A stretch of DNA of 64,000 nt from Actinoplanes cyaneus. Lineage in GTDB: Bacteria > Actinomycetota > Actinomycetes > Mycobacteriales > Micromonosporaceae. Position 1 is the first letter of the stretch. Each line of letters opens with the position of its first letter. Where the stretch lies: the NCBI RefSeq assembly GCF_016862095.1, contig NZ_BOMH01000073.1, positions 1 through 64,000 on the forward strand, read 5' to 3'. The position numbers and the translations under genes were made by a program. This document shows positions 8,326 to 16,368 of this stretch, piece after piece. The notes below the pieces were generated by a model that did not search any database, was not told the origin of the DNA, and saw only the letters and a program-made list of their open reading frames with translations.

Positions 8326-8679
8326 TTACTGCGGCGGGCTGTAGAGCTGGAGGTCGCTGCCTTCGCTGTCCTTGAACGGGGCGATGCGCCCCCATGAGTG
8401 GTCGCTGATCCCGCCGGCGAAGGTCACCCCGGCTTCGGTGAGGCGCTGCACCTCCTCGTCGAGACCCGATTCCGGGGTGAACGTGATGACGGCGCCGCCG
8501 CCGGCGTGCGCGGAGGCATGCTCGCGGGCGTTCAGCCCGATAGTCAGGTTGCCGGCGTCGATCTCACTCCAGTCGTCGCCGCGGTCCTTGACCGTCAGAC
8601 CGAGAGTTTCGTCGTAGAACGTGAGCGCACGCGACATGTCGTCGACGGGCACCCAGACCGTTGCCACTGATTTCGCCAT
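8326..8679 (-). CDS. VOC (glyoxalase/bleomycin-resistance) family protein
   Basis: 117 aa, one vicinal-oxygen-chelate domain made of two beta-alpha-beta-beta-beta units: KSVATVWVPVDDMSRALTFYDETLGL opens it and PFKDSEGSDLQLYSPP closes it with the terminal metal-ligand-type acidic strand. The start at 8679 has GGAAAGG upstream; upstream in-frame codons lack family similarity. Such proteins isomerise, cleave C-C bonds or sequester antibiotics, and the sequence does not say which. It is divergent from the SDR gene. Confidence 0.85.
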   Translation of the reverse strand: MAKSVATVWVPVDDMSRALTFYDETLGLTVKDRGDDWSEIDAGNLTIGLNAREHASAHAGGGAVITFTPESGLDEEVQRLTEAGVTFAGGISDHSWGRIAPFKDSEGSDLQLYSPPQ

Positions 8680-8987
8680 TTCCGAACACCTTTCCACTGG
8701 ACAACTCGCCGCCCGCGCAGAGCGTGGCAGGGCCACGCCTCCGCGGCGACGCGATCAACACGGACACGCGCGTCACCGCCGCATTCCGTCAGCCAGCGAG
8801 GTACCCCCAGGATGCGGTCTCAACCGGTTGCGTCGGTTCCTGCGTCGTTGAATGCTCGCCGCGGGCGGCGGCTCAGCGTTCCTGGCGTGCCGAGGTACCC
8901 AGCTGCAGAGCGGACCGATCGGATTCACCCAGCTCTCTGCGGGTACCAGCCGACCGGCACCTGTACGCACCGTTGAAGGAGTACCGC
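8680..8987. promoter_or_regulatory. Divergent intergenic region VOC / SDR
   Basis: 308 bp between divergent starts that should hold promoters for both genes. I see no convincing -35/-10 pair or palindrome. A GAAGGAG ribosome binding site precedes the SDR start. Confidence 0.35.
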
Positions 8988-10034
8988 ATGCCCAAGCCGT
9001 TGACCGAGCAGGTGGTCGTGGTCGTCGGTGCATCGTCCGGAATCGGCCGCGCCACGGCGCTCGCCCTCGCCGCCTGTGGCGCCCGGGTGGTCTGCGCAGC
9101 TCGTGGCATCGAAGCGCTCGGCACCCTCGTCGAGCAGATCGAGCAGGCCGGTGGGCAGGCGCTGGCGGTGCCCACCGATGTGGCGGATCCGTTGGCGGTG
9201 CAGGCTCTCGCCGACGCTGCCGAGCGCTGGTACGGCCGTATCGACACGTGGGTGAATCTGGCCTCGATCGGTGTCTGGGGGCGGGTGGAGGACATCACCG
9301 ACGCAGAGTTCGAGCGGGTCCTGAGAGTCAACTTCCTGGGTTCGGTGTACGGGGTGCGTGCTGCCCTGCCGGCCCTGCGCCGGGCGGGCGGAGGCGGGAT
9401 CATCGCGGTCTCCTCGGCGGAGGGAGTGCGCTCCGTGCCGTTGCAGGCGCCGTACACAGCGAGCAAGTTCGCGGTTCGAGCATTGCAGGACGCGCTACGT
9501 ATGGAGTTGGCGCAGGAGGACGTCCGGATCTCGGTGACCACCGTACTGCCGGCGTCTGTCGACACCCCGTTCTTCGAGCACGCCCGGAGCCGGCTGGGCG
9601 GCACGATGCCGAAGCCGCCCCCGCCGGTCTACGCGCCGGAGGTGGTGGCCGATGCGATCGTGTTCGCTGCCGAGCATCCGCGGCGGGAGATCCCGGTCGG
9701 TGGGGCCGCCGCGGCGTTCATGCTCAGCCAGCGGCTGCTGCCGGCATTGACCGACGCGGTGTTCTCACTGCGCCGGGTCGGTGCCGGATCGCAGCGGGCG
9801 AACCGGCCGGACAACGGCGTCGACAACCTGGACACCCCACTCGGCGGTCCGGGCCGGGTGCACGGCGCTCACCCGGGGCGGGTACTGCGCCACAGCTTGT
9901 ACACCTGGCTGATCGGCCGCCGCCGACGCCCCGGCGAACTGCTCACGGCCGCCGTCAGCAGAGTGGGACGACAACGCTCGGCGAACGAGTGCCAGCTGGC
10001 CGACAGCCCGCCGTCGCAGACCCGGTCTGCCTGA
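8988..10034 (+). CDS. Short-chain dehydrogenase/reductase with C-terminal extension
   Basis: 348 aa. Classical SDR Rossmann fold at residues 6-250: cofactor motif VVGASSGIGRA (about 12-22), active-site Tyr-x3-Lys in PYTASKFAVRAL with the catalytic serine in IIAVSSAEGV. The NNAG motif is replaced by NLAS. A roughly 100-residue C-terminal tail (from about 250) is basic and low in complexity, longer than a usual SDR and typical of a group of membrane-associated actinobacterial SDRs. Start chosen at 8988 with GAAGGAG 7 nt upstream. NAD(P)-dependent oxidoreductase; substrate unknown. Confidence 0.85.
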   Translation: MPKPLTEQVVVVVGASSGIGRATALALAACGARVVCAARGIEALGTLVEQIEQAGGQALAVPTDVADPLAVQALADAAERWYGRIDTWVNLASIGVWGRVEDITDAEFERVLRVNFLGSVYGVRAALPALRRAGGGGIIAVSSAEGVRSVPLQAPYTASKFAVRALQDALRMELAQEDVRISVTTVLPASVDTPFFEHARSRLGGTMPKPPPPVYAPEVVADAIVFAAEHPRREIPVGGAAAAFMLSQRLLPALTDAVFSLRRVGAGSQRANRPDNGVDNLDTPLGGPGRVHGAHPGRVLRHSLYTWLIGRRRRPGELLTAAVSRVGRQRSANECQLADSPPSQTRSA

Positions 10035-10157
10035 GCGGAATCCGGATCGGTGGTCGCGCCGGCCGGACCGGCCCCAGCGGCGGTGTCCACGAGCGGCGCT
10101 GAGCCGTGCGTCACGATCGGGCGACCGGTCGTCACGGCCGTGCCAAGCTGATCCGAC

Positions 10158-11384
10158 ATGGCGGAGGATCGAACGTTCGGCGCTCTCCTGCGGCAGTTCC
10201 GGCTGGCCGGTGACCTGACCCTGCCGCAACTGGCCGCGGCGTCCGGCATCAGTGACCGGGCGATCAGCGACCTGGAGCGCGGGGTGAGCCGCAACCCGCG
10301 GGCCCGCACCGTCGAGGCGCTCGCCGACGGTCTGGGCCTGGGCAGCGACGATCGGGCGGCGCTGCGGGCAGCGGCCCGTCCCGTTGCCGGGCTCGTCGTC
10401 GCGAGTGGTCTTCCGCTGCCCCGGCCAGTCCTCGACTTCACCGGGCGCAGCGCCGAACAGGACCGGCTCGCGCGGTGGGCGGCCGACCGGCCGTCGCCGC
10501 CGGTGGTCATCAGCGGGGCGCCGGGCATCGGCAAGACCGCGCTGGCCGTCAGGGCCGCCCGGGCGTGCCCCGCCGACCGGTACTTCTTCATCGACCTGCA
10601 CGGCCTCGACGTCGCGCCGCCGGACCCGATGACCGTGCTGCGGCGACTTCTGCGGGCGGCCGTTCCGGGCCTCCGCGCGGTGCCCGGGACGGTGGCCGAG
10701 GCCGCGGCGCTCTGGCACGCCCGTATCCGGGAGCAGCGGTGCGTCGTCATTCTCGACAACGCCGCTGCGGAGAGTCAGATACGCCCGATTCTGCCGCCGG
10801 GGGAGGGGCCAGCCGTCGTGCTGATCACCAGCCGCCGGGCGTTGAGCGGGCTCGACGGCGTGCGCCGGCTGTTCCTGGACGCCCTGCCCGCCGACGACGC
10901 GGCCGCACTGCTGGCCGCCGTCATCGAGGACCACGACGCCGCCTCGGACGACGACGTGCGCCGGATCGCACAGTTGTGCGGCAACCTTCCGCTTGCCCTG
11001 CGGATTGCCGGGAATCGGCTGCTCAGCCGGCCCGGCTGGACACCGCGGGACCTGTTGGGCCGGCTGGTGGCCGCGGAACGGCGCCTCGACTCGCTGGTCG
11101 CGGGCGACCTTGAACTCAAGGCGGCGTTCCACCTCTCCTACCGGCAGACGTCCGGGCGCGCGCGACGGGTCCTGCACCGGCTCGCCACGACCGGCGAACC
11201 GGGCCTGACCCTGGCGCGGGAGCGGACGGCCGTGGACGAACTGGTCGAGCTGAGCTTGGTGCGGCGGCGACCGGACGGCGGGTTGGAGATCCCCGAACTG
11301 CTGCGCCTGTACGCCGGTGCCGAACTCGTCCACGCGCAGCGAAACTTCATGTCTCCTTCCTGGTGCGGCTTCCCGCCCTGGTGA
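10158..11384 (+). CDS. HTH-NB-ARC (STAND) regulator, TPR-less, module 1
   Basis: 408 aa. An XRE-type HTH occupies residues 5-60 (LRQFRLAGDLTLPQLAAASG, ISDRAISDLERG). An NB-ARC ATPase follows with P-loop GAPGIGKT at 120-127, Walker-B-like CVVILDNA, and the GNLPLALRIAGNRLL motif. It ends at residue 408 with NFMSPSWCGFPPW. The paralogue at 14078 continues for about 340 more residues of TPR-like helices. The last 13 codons here align with non-coding DNA between the two genes of module 2, so the sensor half seems to have been lost by deletion. STAND proteins are ATP-dependent switches, so loss of the sensor could lock the state. It lies 13 bp before the LAL gene. Confidence 0.85.
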   Translation: MAEDRTFGALLRQFRLAGDLTLPQLAAASGISDRAISDLERGVSRNPRARTVEALADGLGLGSDDRAALRAAARPVAGLVVASGLPLPRPVLDFTGRSAEQDRLARWAADRPSPPVVISGAPGIGKTALAVRAARACPADRYFFIDLHGLDVAPPDPMTVLRRLLRAAVPGLRAVPGTVAEAAALWHARIREQRCVVILDNAAAESQIRPILPPGEGPAVVLITSRRALSGLDGVRRLFLDALPADDAAALLAAVIEDHDAASDDDVRRIAQLCGNLPLALRIAGNRLLSRPGWTPRDLLGRLVAAERRLDSLVAGDLELKAAFHLSYRQTSGRARRVLHRLATTGEPGLTLARERTAVDELVELSLVRRRPDGGLEIPELLRLYAGAELVHAQRNFMSPSWCGFPPW

Positions 11385-11397
11385 TCCACTGGGAATC

Positions 11398-14031
11398 ATG
11401 AACCCCCTGACGTCGTCATCGGCCGGCGATCAGCTGACCGGCCGCGATGTCGAGCTCGCCCGGATCAGCCGCCTGCTGGACGCGCCCGCCGGTAACCGCC
11501 CGGCGCTGGTGATCACCGGCGATCGCGGCTCGGGCCGGTCGAGTCTGCTCGGCGCCGGCATCCAGCTGGCCCGGCGGTCCGGCCGGCATCGTGTGCTCAC
11601 CCTGGCCGGGTCGGCCGGCCCCGCGCAGCGGCCGTACCCGCACTTGCTCCTGGCGCTGCGGCACGACCTGGCCGCACTTCCGGCCTCGGTCGGCGGGCCG
11701 GCGCGGGCTTTCCTCGGTCTCGAGCCGGATACCCGGGCGCCGCACGACAGCGCGTTGCCGTCCGTGGTGGCCGCGGCGATCACCGCGGTCGCGGCCGGGT
11801 CGCCGGTGCTGATCGTCGTCGATGACGCCGACCATCTCGATCCGGAGGTGCTCGCCATGGTGGTGCGGCTGTCCGCCGTACCGTCGGTGGCTGTGCTGGC
11901 CGCGAGCCGGACCCCGCCACCGGCCGCGCTGGCCGGCATGCCGGTGCTGGAGCTGCCGCCGCTGAGTCACGACGACGCCGTCCGGGTGCTCGCCGGTCGC
12001 GGCCGGACAGCGACCGCCGCGGCCCGGGCGGCGATCCGGCACCGGGCCCGTGGCAACCCGGCGGCGCTGGTCGAGCTGGGCGATCCGGGCTCGCTCGCAG
12101 GCGGCCTGCTGTCCGCGTTCGGCGCCGAGCTCAGCCGGCTGCCGGACCGGACCCGGATGCTGCTGTGCTACCTGGCCGCCGCCGGTGTCCCGGCCGACCC
12201 CGAGCTGATCGGGCTCGCCGCGCGGGTGCCCGGCGCCGACGGGTGGCGTCCGGCGACGGCGGCGGGGCTCGTCACCCGTACGGGAAACAAGGTGGTCTTC
12301 TCGCATCCCCTGGCCGACGAGGCCGCCTACCGGTCCGCATCGATCGACCTGCGACTGCGGGCGCACCAAGATCTGGCCGCAGCGTTGACCGCGTCTCCCG
12401 AGTACCAGGCGTTGCAGTCGGCCGCCGCCGAACCCGGCGCGGACGAGAGGATTGCGGCCGCGCTGGAGGCCGCCGCGGCGATCTTCCGCAGCCGGGGGGA
12501 CCTGTACGAGGCGACCGCCGCCATGCAGAAGTCCGCGGAGCGCTCGCCCGCGCCGGACCGGGCGGCCCGCCGTCTGGCCCGGGCCGTCGCCGACGCCCGC
12601 GACCTGCGCGACACGGCGTGGGCGACCGAGATGTACGCCCAGGTGCGCGCCCTGACCGGCGACGCCGGCCCGCTGGTCGAGGCGGCCTGGCCGGCGGCCG
12701 CGGCCACGCTGTGGAGCGGCCGGCCGCACGAGGCCTACGCCATCCTCACCGGCGCGGGCCTGAGCAACACCGTTGACCTGGCCGTGCTCGCCGCGACCAC
12801 CGCCTGGCTCACCGGCGACGAGGAACACCGGCTCGGCCTGATCCCGTTCCTGGCCACGGCGCCGTCGGACGCGACGGTCACGGCGTACGTCCGGCAGATC
12901 GTCGCCCCCGAGCAGAATCCGGGCCACGCTCTCTGCGACGAGGCCGTGCTGCCCCCGGACGGCGTGCCGCTGAGCGCCCGGGAACGTTACCGCCTGTCGC
13001 TGCTCGGCATGATCGCCTGGACCGGTGACCGCACCCGGCTGGCCGTCGAGGTACTGCGGCGCGCCCTCGCCGGAGACCTGTTCGAGCATTCGCCGTCGCC
13101 CGGCTTCGGCATGCAACTCGCCCTGGTCAACGCGCTGCTCGACATCGGAGAGTGGGAACTCGCGCAGCGGTACGCCACCACGCCGCGCGCCGGCGGCATG
13201 CCCACCGTGGAGGCCGGCCTCGCCTCGCTGCGAGCGCTGCTGCACGCCCTGCGTGGCGAGAACGAGCAGGCGCTGCGGCTGGCCCGCGAGACCTGGCGGC
13301 AGCTGGACGTGCCGAGCAACCGGCCGGCTCACGTGCGCCTGCTGCGGGCCTGCGGCCTGGCCTCGATCGGCGACGGGGACCACGACGATGGCTACCGGTA
13401 CCTGCGGTCGATGTTCGACCGGGACGGCCGCCCGCTGCACCCGTACCTGTCCGCTCGCGCCGTGGCCGACCTGGCCGCCGCGGCGGCTCGCAGCGGGCGC
13501 CACGACGACGCGCGTACCGTGCTGGACCAGGTCCGGCTGGCGGCCGGGACCGCGCCGGGGGACCGGATGCGCATCCTGCTGGAGTTGAGCGGGGCGCTGC
13601 TCGGCGTCGACGAGGACGGCTTCCGGCGAGCCGCCGGGGATGCGGCCGGGGCGCAGTGGCCGCACGAACACGGCCTGGCGCACCTGCATCACGGTGTCTG
13701 GCTGCGCCGGCACGGCAGCACCCGCGACGCCCGGGCCGCGCTCACCACGGCCGCGGACATCTTCACCCGGCTCGGCGCGACCGGCAGCGCCGAGCTCGCC
13801 CAGCGGGAGATCTCCGTCGGCGGGCCGAGCGGGCCGGGCGCCCCGACGACCGCGCTGACCGCGCAGGAGCGGCAGGTGGCGGAGCTGGCCGCGGGCGGGC
13901 TGAGCAACCGGCTCATCGCCGAGCGGCTGTTCATCTCGGCCCGGACCGTCGGCACGCATCTGTCCCGGGTGTACCGCAAGATCGGGGTCACCGGCCGGCA
14001 CGAGCTGCGAACCGACCTGGTGAGAGCTTGA
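11398..14031 (+). CDS. LuxR-family LAL regulator, module 1
   Basis: 877 aa. Layout: AAA-type ATPase (about 15-330), long helical TPR-like region (about 340-800), C-terminal LuxR HTH (LTAQERQVAELAAGG, GLSNRLIAERLFISARTVGT). The Walker A region reads ITGDRGSGRSSLL: the lysine of GxxxxGK[ST] is arginine, so ATP binding or hydrolysis may be impaired. Walker B is LIVVDDADHLD. LAL proteins activate operons in response to a ligand, often sugars or secondary-metabolite cues. ATG at 11398 lies 13 bp after the NB-ARC gene. Paralogue of the gene at 16369. Confidence 0.85.
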   Translation: MNPLTSSSAGDQLTGRDVELARISRLLDAPAGNRPALVITGDRGSGRSSLLGAGIQLARRSGRHRVLTLAGSAGPAQRPYPHLLLALRHDLAALPASVGGPARAFLGLEPDTRAPHDSALPSVVAAAITAVAAGSPVLIVVDDADHLDPEVLAMVVRLSAVPSVAVLAASRTPPPAALAGMPVLELPPLSHDDAVRVLAGRGRTATAAARAAIRHRARGNPAALVELGDPGSLAGGLLSAFGAELSRLPDRTRMLLCYLAAAGVPADPELIGLAARVPGADGWRPATAAGLVTRTGNKVVFSHPLADEAAYRSASIDLRLRAHQDLAAALTASPEYQALQSAAAEPGADERIAAALEAAAAIFRSRGDLYEATAAMQKSAERSPAPDRAARRLARAVADARDLRDTAWATEMYAQVRALTGDAGPLVEAAWPAAAATLWSGRPHEAYAILTGAGLSNTVDLAVLAATTAWLTGDEEHRLGLIPFLATAPSDATVTAYVRQIVAPEQNPGHALCDEAVLPPDGVPLSARERYRLSLLGMIAWTGDRTRLAVEVLRRALAGDLFEHSPSPGFGMQLALVNALLDIGEWELAQRYATTPRAGGMPTVEAGLASLRALLHALRGENEQALRLARETWRQLDVPSNRPAHVRLLRACGLASIGDGDHDDGYRYLRSMFDRDGRPLHPYLSARAVADLAAAAARSGRHDDARTVLDQVRLAAGTAPGDRMRILLELSGALLGVDEDGFRRAAGDAAGAQWPHEHGLAHLHHGVWLRRHGSTRDARAALTTAADIFTRLGATGSAELAQREISVGGPSGPGAPTTALTAQERQVAELAAGGLSNRLIAERLFISARTVGTHLSRVYRKIGVTGRHELRTDLVRA

Positions 14032-14077
14032 TCATTCAGTAAAGTAGCAGGCCAGCACGCGTGCGAGGCTAGCGGCC

Positions 14078-16324
14078 ATGGACTCTTTCGGCATGCTGCT
14101 GCGGCGTTTCCGTCTGGCCGCCGGGTTGACGCTCGAAGCTCTGTCCGAGGCGTCCAGGGTCAGCGACCGGGCGATCAGCGACATGGAACGCGAGATCAGC
14201 AAGGGGCCGCGGGTCCGTACCGTGCAGGCGCTCGCCGGCAGCCTGCGACTGACCGGCGCCGACCAGGTCGCCTTCTTCGCCGCGGCCCGAGCCGGCCGGA
14301 CCGGCGGCGGCCGGACCGGCGGCGGCCGGACCGGCGGCGGCCGGCCGGTGCTCGCGCCGCTGGCCGACTTCACCGGCCGCAACCGGGAACTGGCCCGGAT
14401 CAGCGGCTGGATCGCGACCACGCCGTCCCCGGTCGTGGTGATCAGCGGCTCCCCGGGGTTCGGCAAGACCGCGCTCGCGGTGCGGGCCGCCGCGGACTGG
14501 CCGCCGGAGCAGCGGCTCTTCGTGGATCTGCGCGGCCTCGACGACGAGCCGCTGACCCCCCTCGCCGTCCTCGGCGAGCTGATCCGCGCGGTCGACCCGA
14601 CCGCCAAGGCGCTGCCCCGCGACGTCGACGAGGCCTCGGTGCTCTGGCGCTCGCTGGTGCGTGACCGGCCCGCGGTGGTGGTGCTGGACAACGCGATCAG
14701 CGAGAGTCAGGTGCGCCCGGCGCTGCCGGTGGAGGGCCCGGCGGCCGTGCTGGTGACCAGCCGGCGCACGCTCAGCGGTCTGGAGTCCGTACGCCGGATG
14801 CGGTTGGAGGCTTTTCCGCCGGAGGACGCGATGACGCTGCTCGCGGCGATCGTCGACGACCGGGCGGTCACCGCGGCCGGGCTGCGCGCCATCGCCGACC
14901 TGTGCGTCCATGTGCCGCTGGCCCTGCGGATCGCCGGCAACCGGCTGGTCAGCAGCCCACGGTGGACGGCCGACGACCTGATCGCCCGGCTTGCCTCGCA
15001 CGAACGCCGCCTGGACACCCTGGCCACCGGGGACATGCAGATCAAGGCCGCCTTCACGCTCTCCTACCAGCAACTGTCGGACGCCGGGCGCCGCCTGTTC
15101 CGGCGGCTGGCGCTGATCCCCGGCACGTCCACCGGCGCGGGCCTGGCGGCCGTGCTGACGCAGCAGCCGCTGCCGGCGACCGAGGACGCGCTCGACGAAC
15201 TGGTCGACCTGGGTCTGTTGCAGCAGGGCTCGGACGGCCGACTGCGGTTCCACGACCTGCTGCGGCTCTACGCCGCCGCCGAGCTGGAGCAGGCCGAGGA
15301 CGCCGGGCAGCGCGCGGCGGTGGCCGCCCGGCGCGACACCTGGCTGCTGGACACCACGATCCTCGCCGGGCGGTTCTTCGAACCGGATCACCGGCCGCCG
15401 TCATCGGACGCCCTGGTCCCGGCCTCGCAGGACGCCGCCGACCGCTGGCTGCGCGCCGAGGCGGAGAACTGGCTGCCGGCGCTGCGGCAGGCCGCCGCCG
15501 ACGGGCGGGACCGGTACGTCGTCGACGTCGCCGAGGCCCTGCACTGGTTCTCCGACAACTGGTCGTACTGGCCGCATTGGGAGGACGTCTACTCGCTGTC
15601 GGCCCGAGCCGCCCGGCGGCTCGGCGACGACCGGCTGCAGGCCGTGCACCTGGGATACCTCGCCTGGGTCCACGTTGTCTGCCTGGCCGACCCGGGCGTC
15701 GCCGTGGAGTACGCCCGGCAGGCGCTCGACTTCGCCGGCCGCACGGCCGATCCGGGCCTGTGCGGGTGGTCGAACTACTACCTCGCCTGGGCGCTGGAAC
15801 AGGACGGACGCAAGGCCGAGGCGCTCCCGTACGCCTTGGCGGCGACCGACCTGATGCGCCGGGCCGGCGACCGCGAAGGGCTGCCGAACGCGGTCATCCT
15901 GCACGCCATCACGCTGCACACCCTGGGCCGCGACGAGGAGGCCGCGGCCGCGCTGCGCGACGCCGTCGCCTTGGTGACCGGGCCGGCGACCGCCCCGCCG
16001 GAGCACATCGCCCGGTTCGTCGAGGTGACCGCGCACGCCATCCTGGCCGACATCGCCATCACGGCCGAGGACTGGACCGCGGCGCTCGGCCACGTCGAGG
16101 CGTCGGTGCGGGCCGCGGCTCCGCTGGCCTACGCCCCCACCCGGGAACTGGTCACGCTGTCACGGCGGGCGCTGGTCTACGCCCAGCTGGGCCGGCTGCC
16201 GGAGGCCCGCGCCGACCTCGACGCGCTGGCCGAGATCCGCCGGAACGCCGGGGAGAGCACGTTCGGGTCGTACGGCGCGATCCAGGACCGGGTCGAGGCG
16301 ACCGAGCGCCTGCTCGCCCCCTGA
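14078..16324 (+). CDS. HTH-NB-ARC-TPR (STAND) regulator, module 2
   Basis: 748 aa, complete architecture: XRE-type HTH (residues 5-62), linker with three copies of RTGGG (74-88), NB-ARC ATPase with P-loop GSPGFGKT at 124-131 and Walker-B-like AVVVLDNA, winged-helix part with HDLLRLYAAAE, then a TPR-like helical sensor half (about 420-745). This is the AfsR/SARP-related STAND arrangement without the SARP domain. It probably senses a signal through the TPR part and switches DNA binding with ATP; ligand and targets unknown. The next gene starts 44 bp downstream. Confidence 0.88.
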   Translation: MDSFGMLLRRFRLAAGLTLEALSEASRVSDRAISDMEREISKGPRVRTVQALAGSLRLTGADQVAFFAAARAGRTGGGRTGGGRTGGGRPVLAPLADFTGRNRELARISGWIATTPSPVVVISGSPGFGKTALAVRAAADWPPEQRLFVDLRGLDDEPLTPLAVLGELIRAVDPTAKALPRDVDEASVLWRSLVRDRPAVVVLDNAISESQVRPALPVEGPAAVLVTSRRTLSGLESVRRMRLEAFPPEDAMTLLAAIVDDRAVTAAGLRAIADLCVHVPLALRIAGNRLVSSPRWTADDLIARLASHERRLDTLATGDMQIKAAFTLSYQQLSDAGRRLFRRLALIPGTSTGAGLAAVLTQQPLPATEDALDELVDLGLLQQGSDGRLRFHDLLRLYAAAELEQAEDAGQRAAVAARRDTWLLDTTILAGRFFEPDHRPPSSDALVPASQDAADRWLRAEAENWLPALRQAAADGRDRYVVDVAEALHWFSDNWSYWPHWEDVYSLSARAARRLGDDRLQAVHLGYLAWVHVVCLADPGVAVEYARQALDFAGRTADPGLCGWSNYYLAWALEQDGRKAEALPYALAATDLMRRAGDREGLPNAVILHAITLHTLGRDEEAAAALRDAVALVTGPATAPPEHIARFVEVTAHAILADIAITAEDWTAALGHVEASVRAAAPLAYAPTRELVTLSRRALVYAQLGRLPEARADLDALAEIRRNAGESTFGSYGAIQDRVEATERLLAP
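14296..14340 (+). repeat. 15-bp tandem repeat x3 inside the NB-ARC gene
   Basis: Unit CCGGACCGGCGGCGG repeated three times without change, encoding an Arg-Thr-Gly-rich linker between the HTH and the ATPase. Module 1 lacks it, so linker length may vary by slippage. Confidence 0.9.
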
Positions 16325-16368
16325 ACTGCATGCTTCCTTCATGGTGCTGCCCCGGTGCCGGTGATCGA

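Noticed and set aside
11416..14001. 861-codon minus-strand frame opposite the LAL gene
   Set aside because: Antisense shadow; Gln/Arg/Gly-rich with no family content.
14296..14340. CRISPR-like or regulatory repeat
   Set aside because: Contiguous 15-bp units without spacers inside a coding linker; ordinary tandem repeat.
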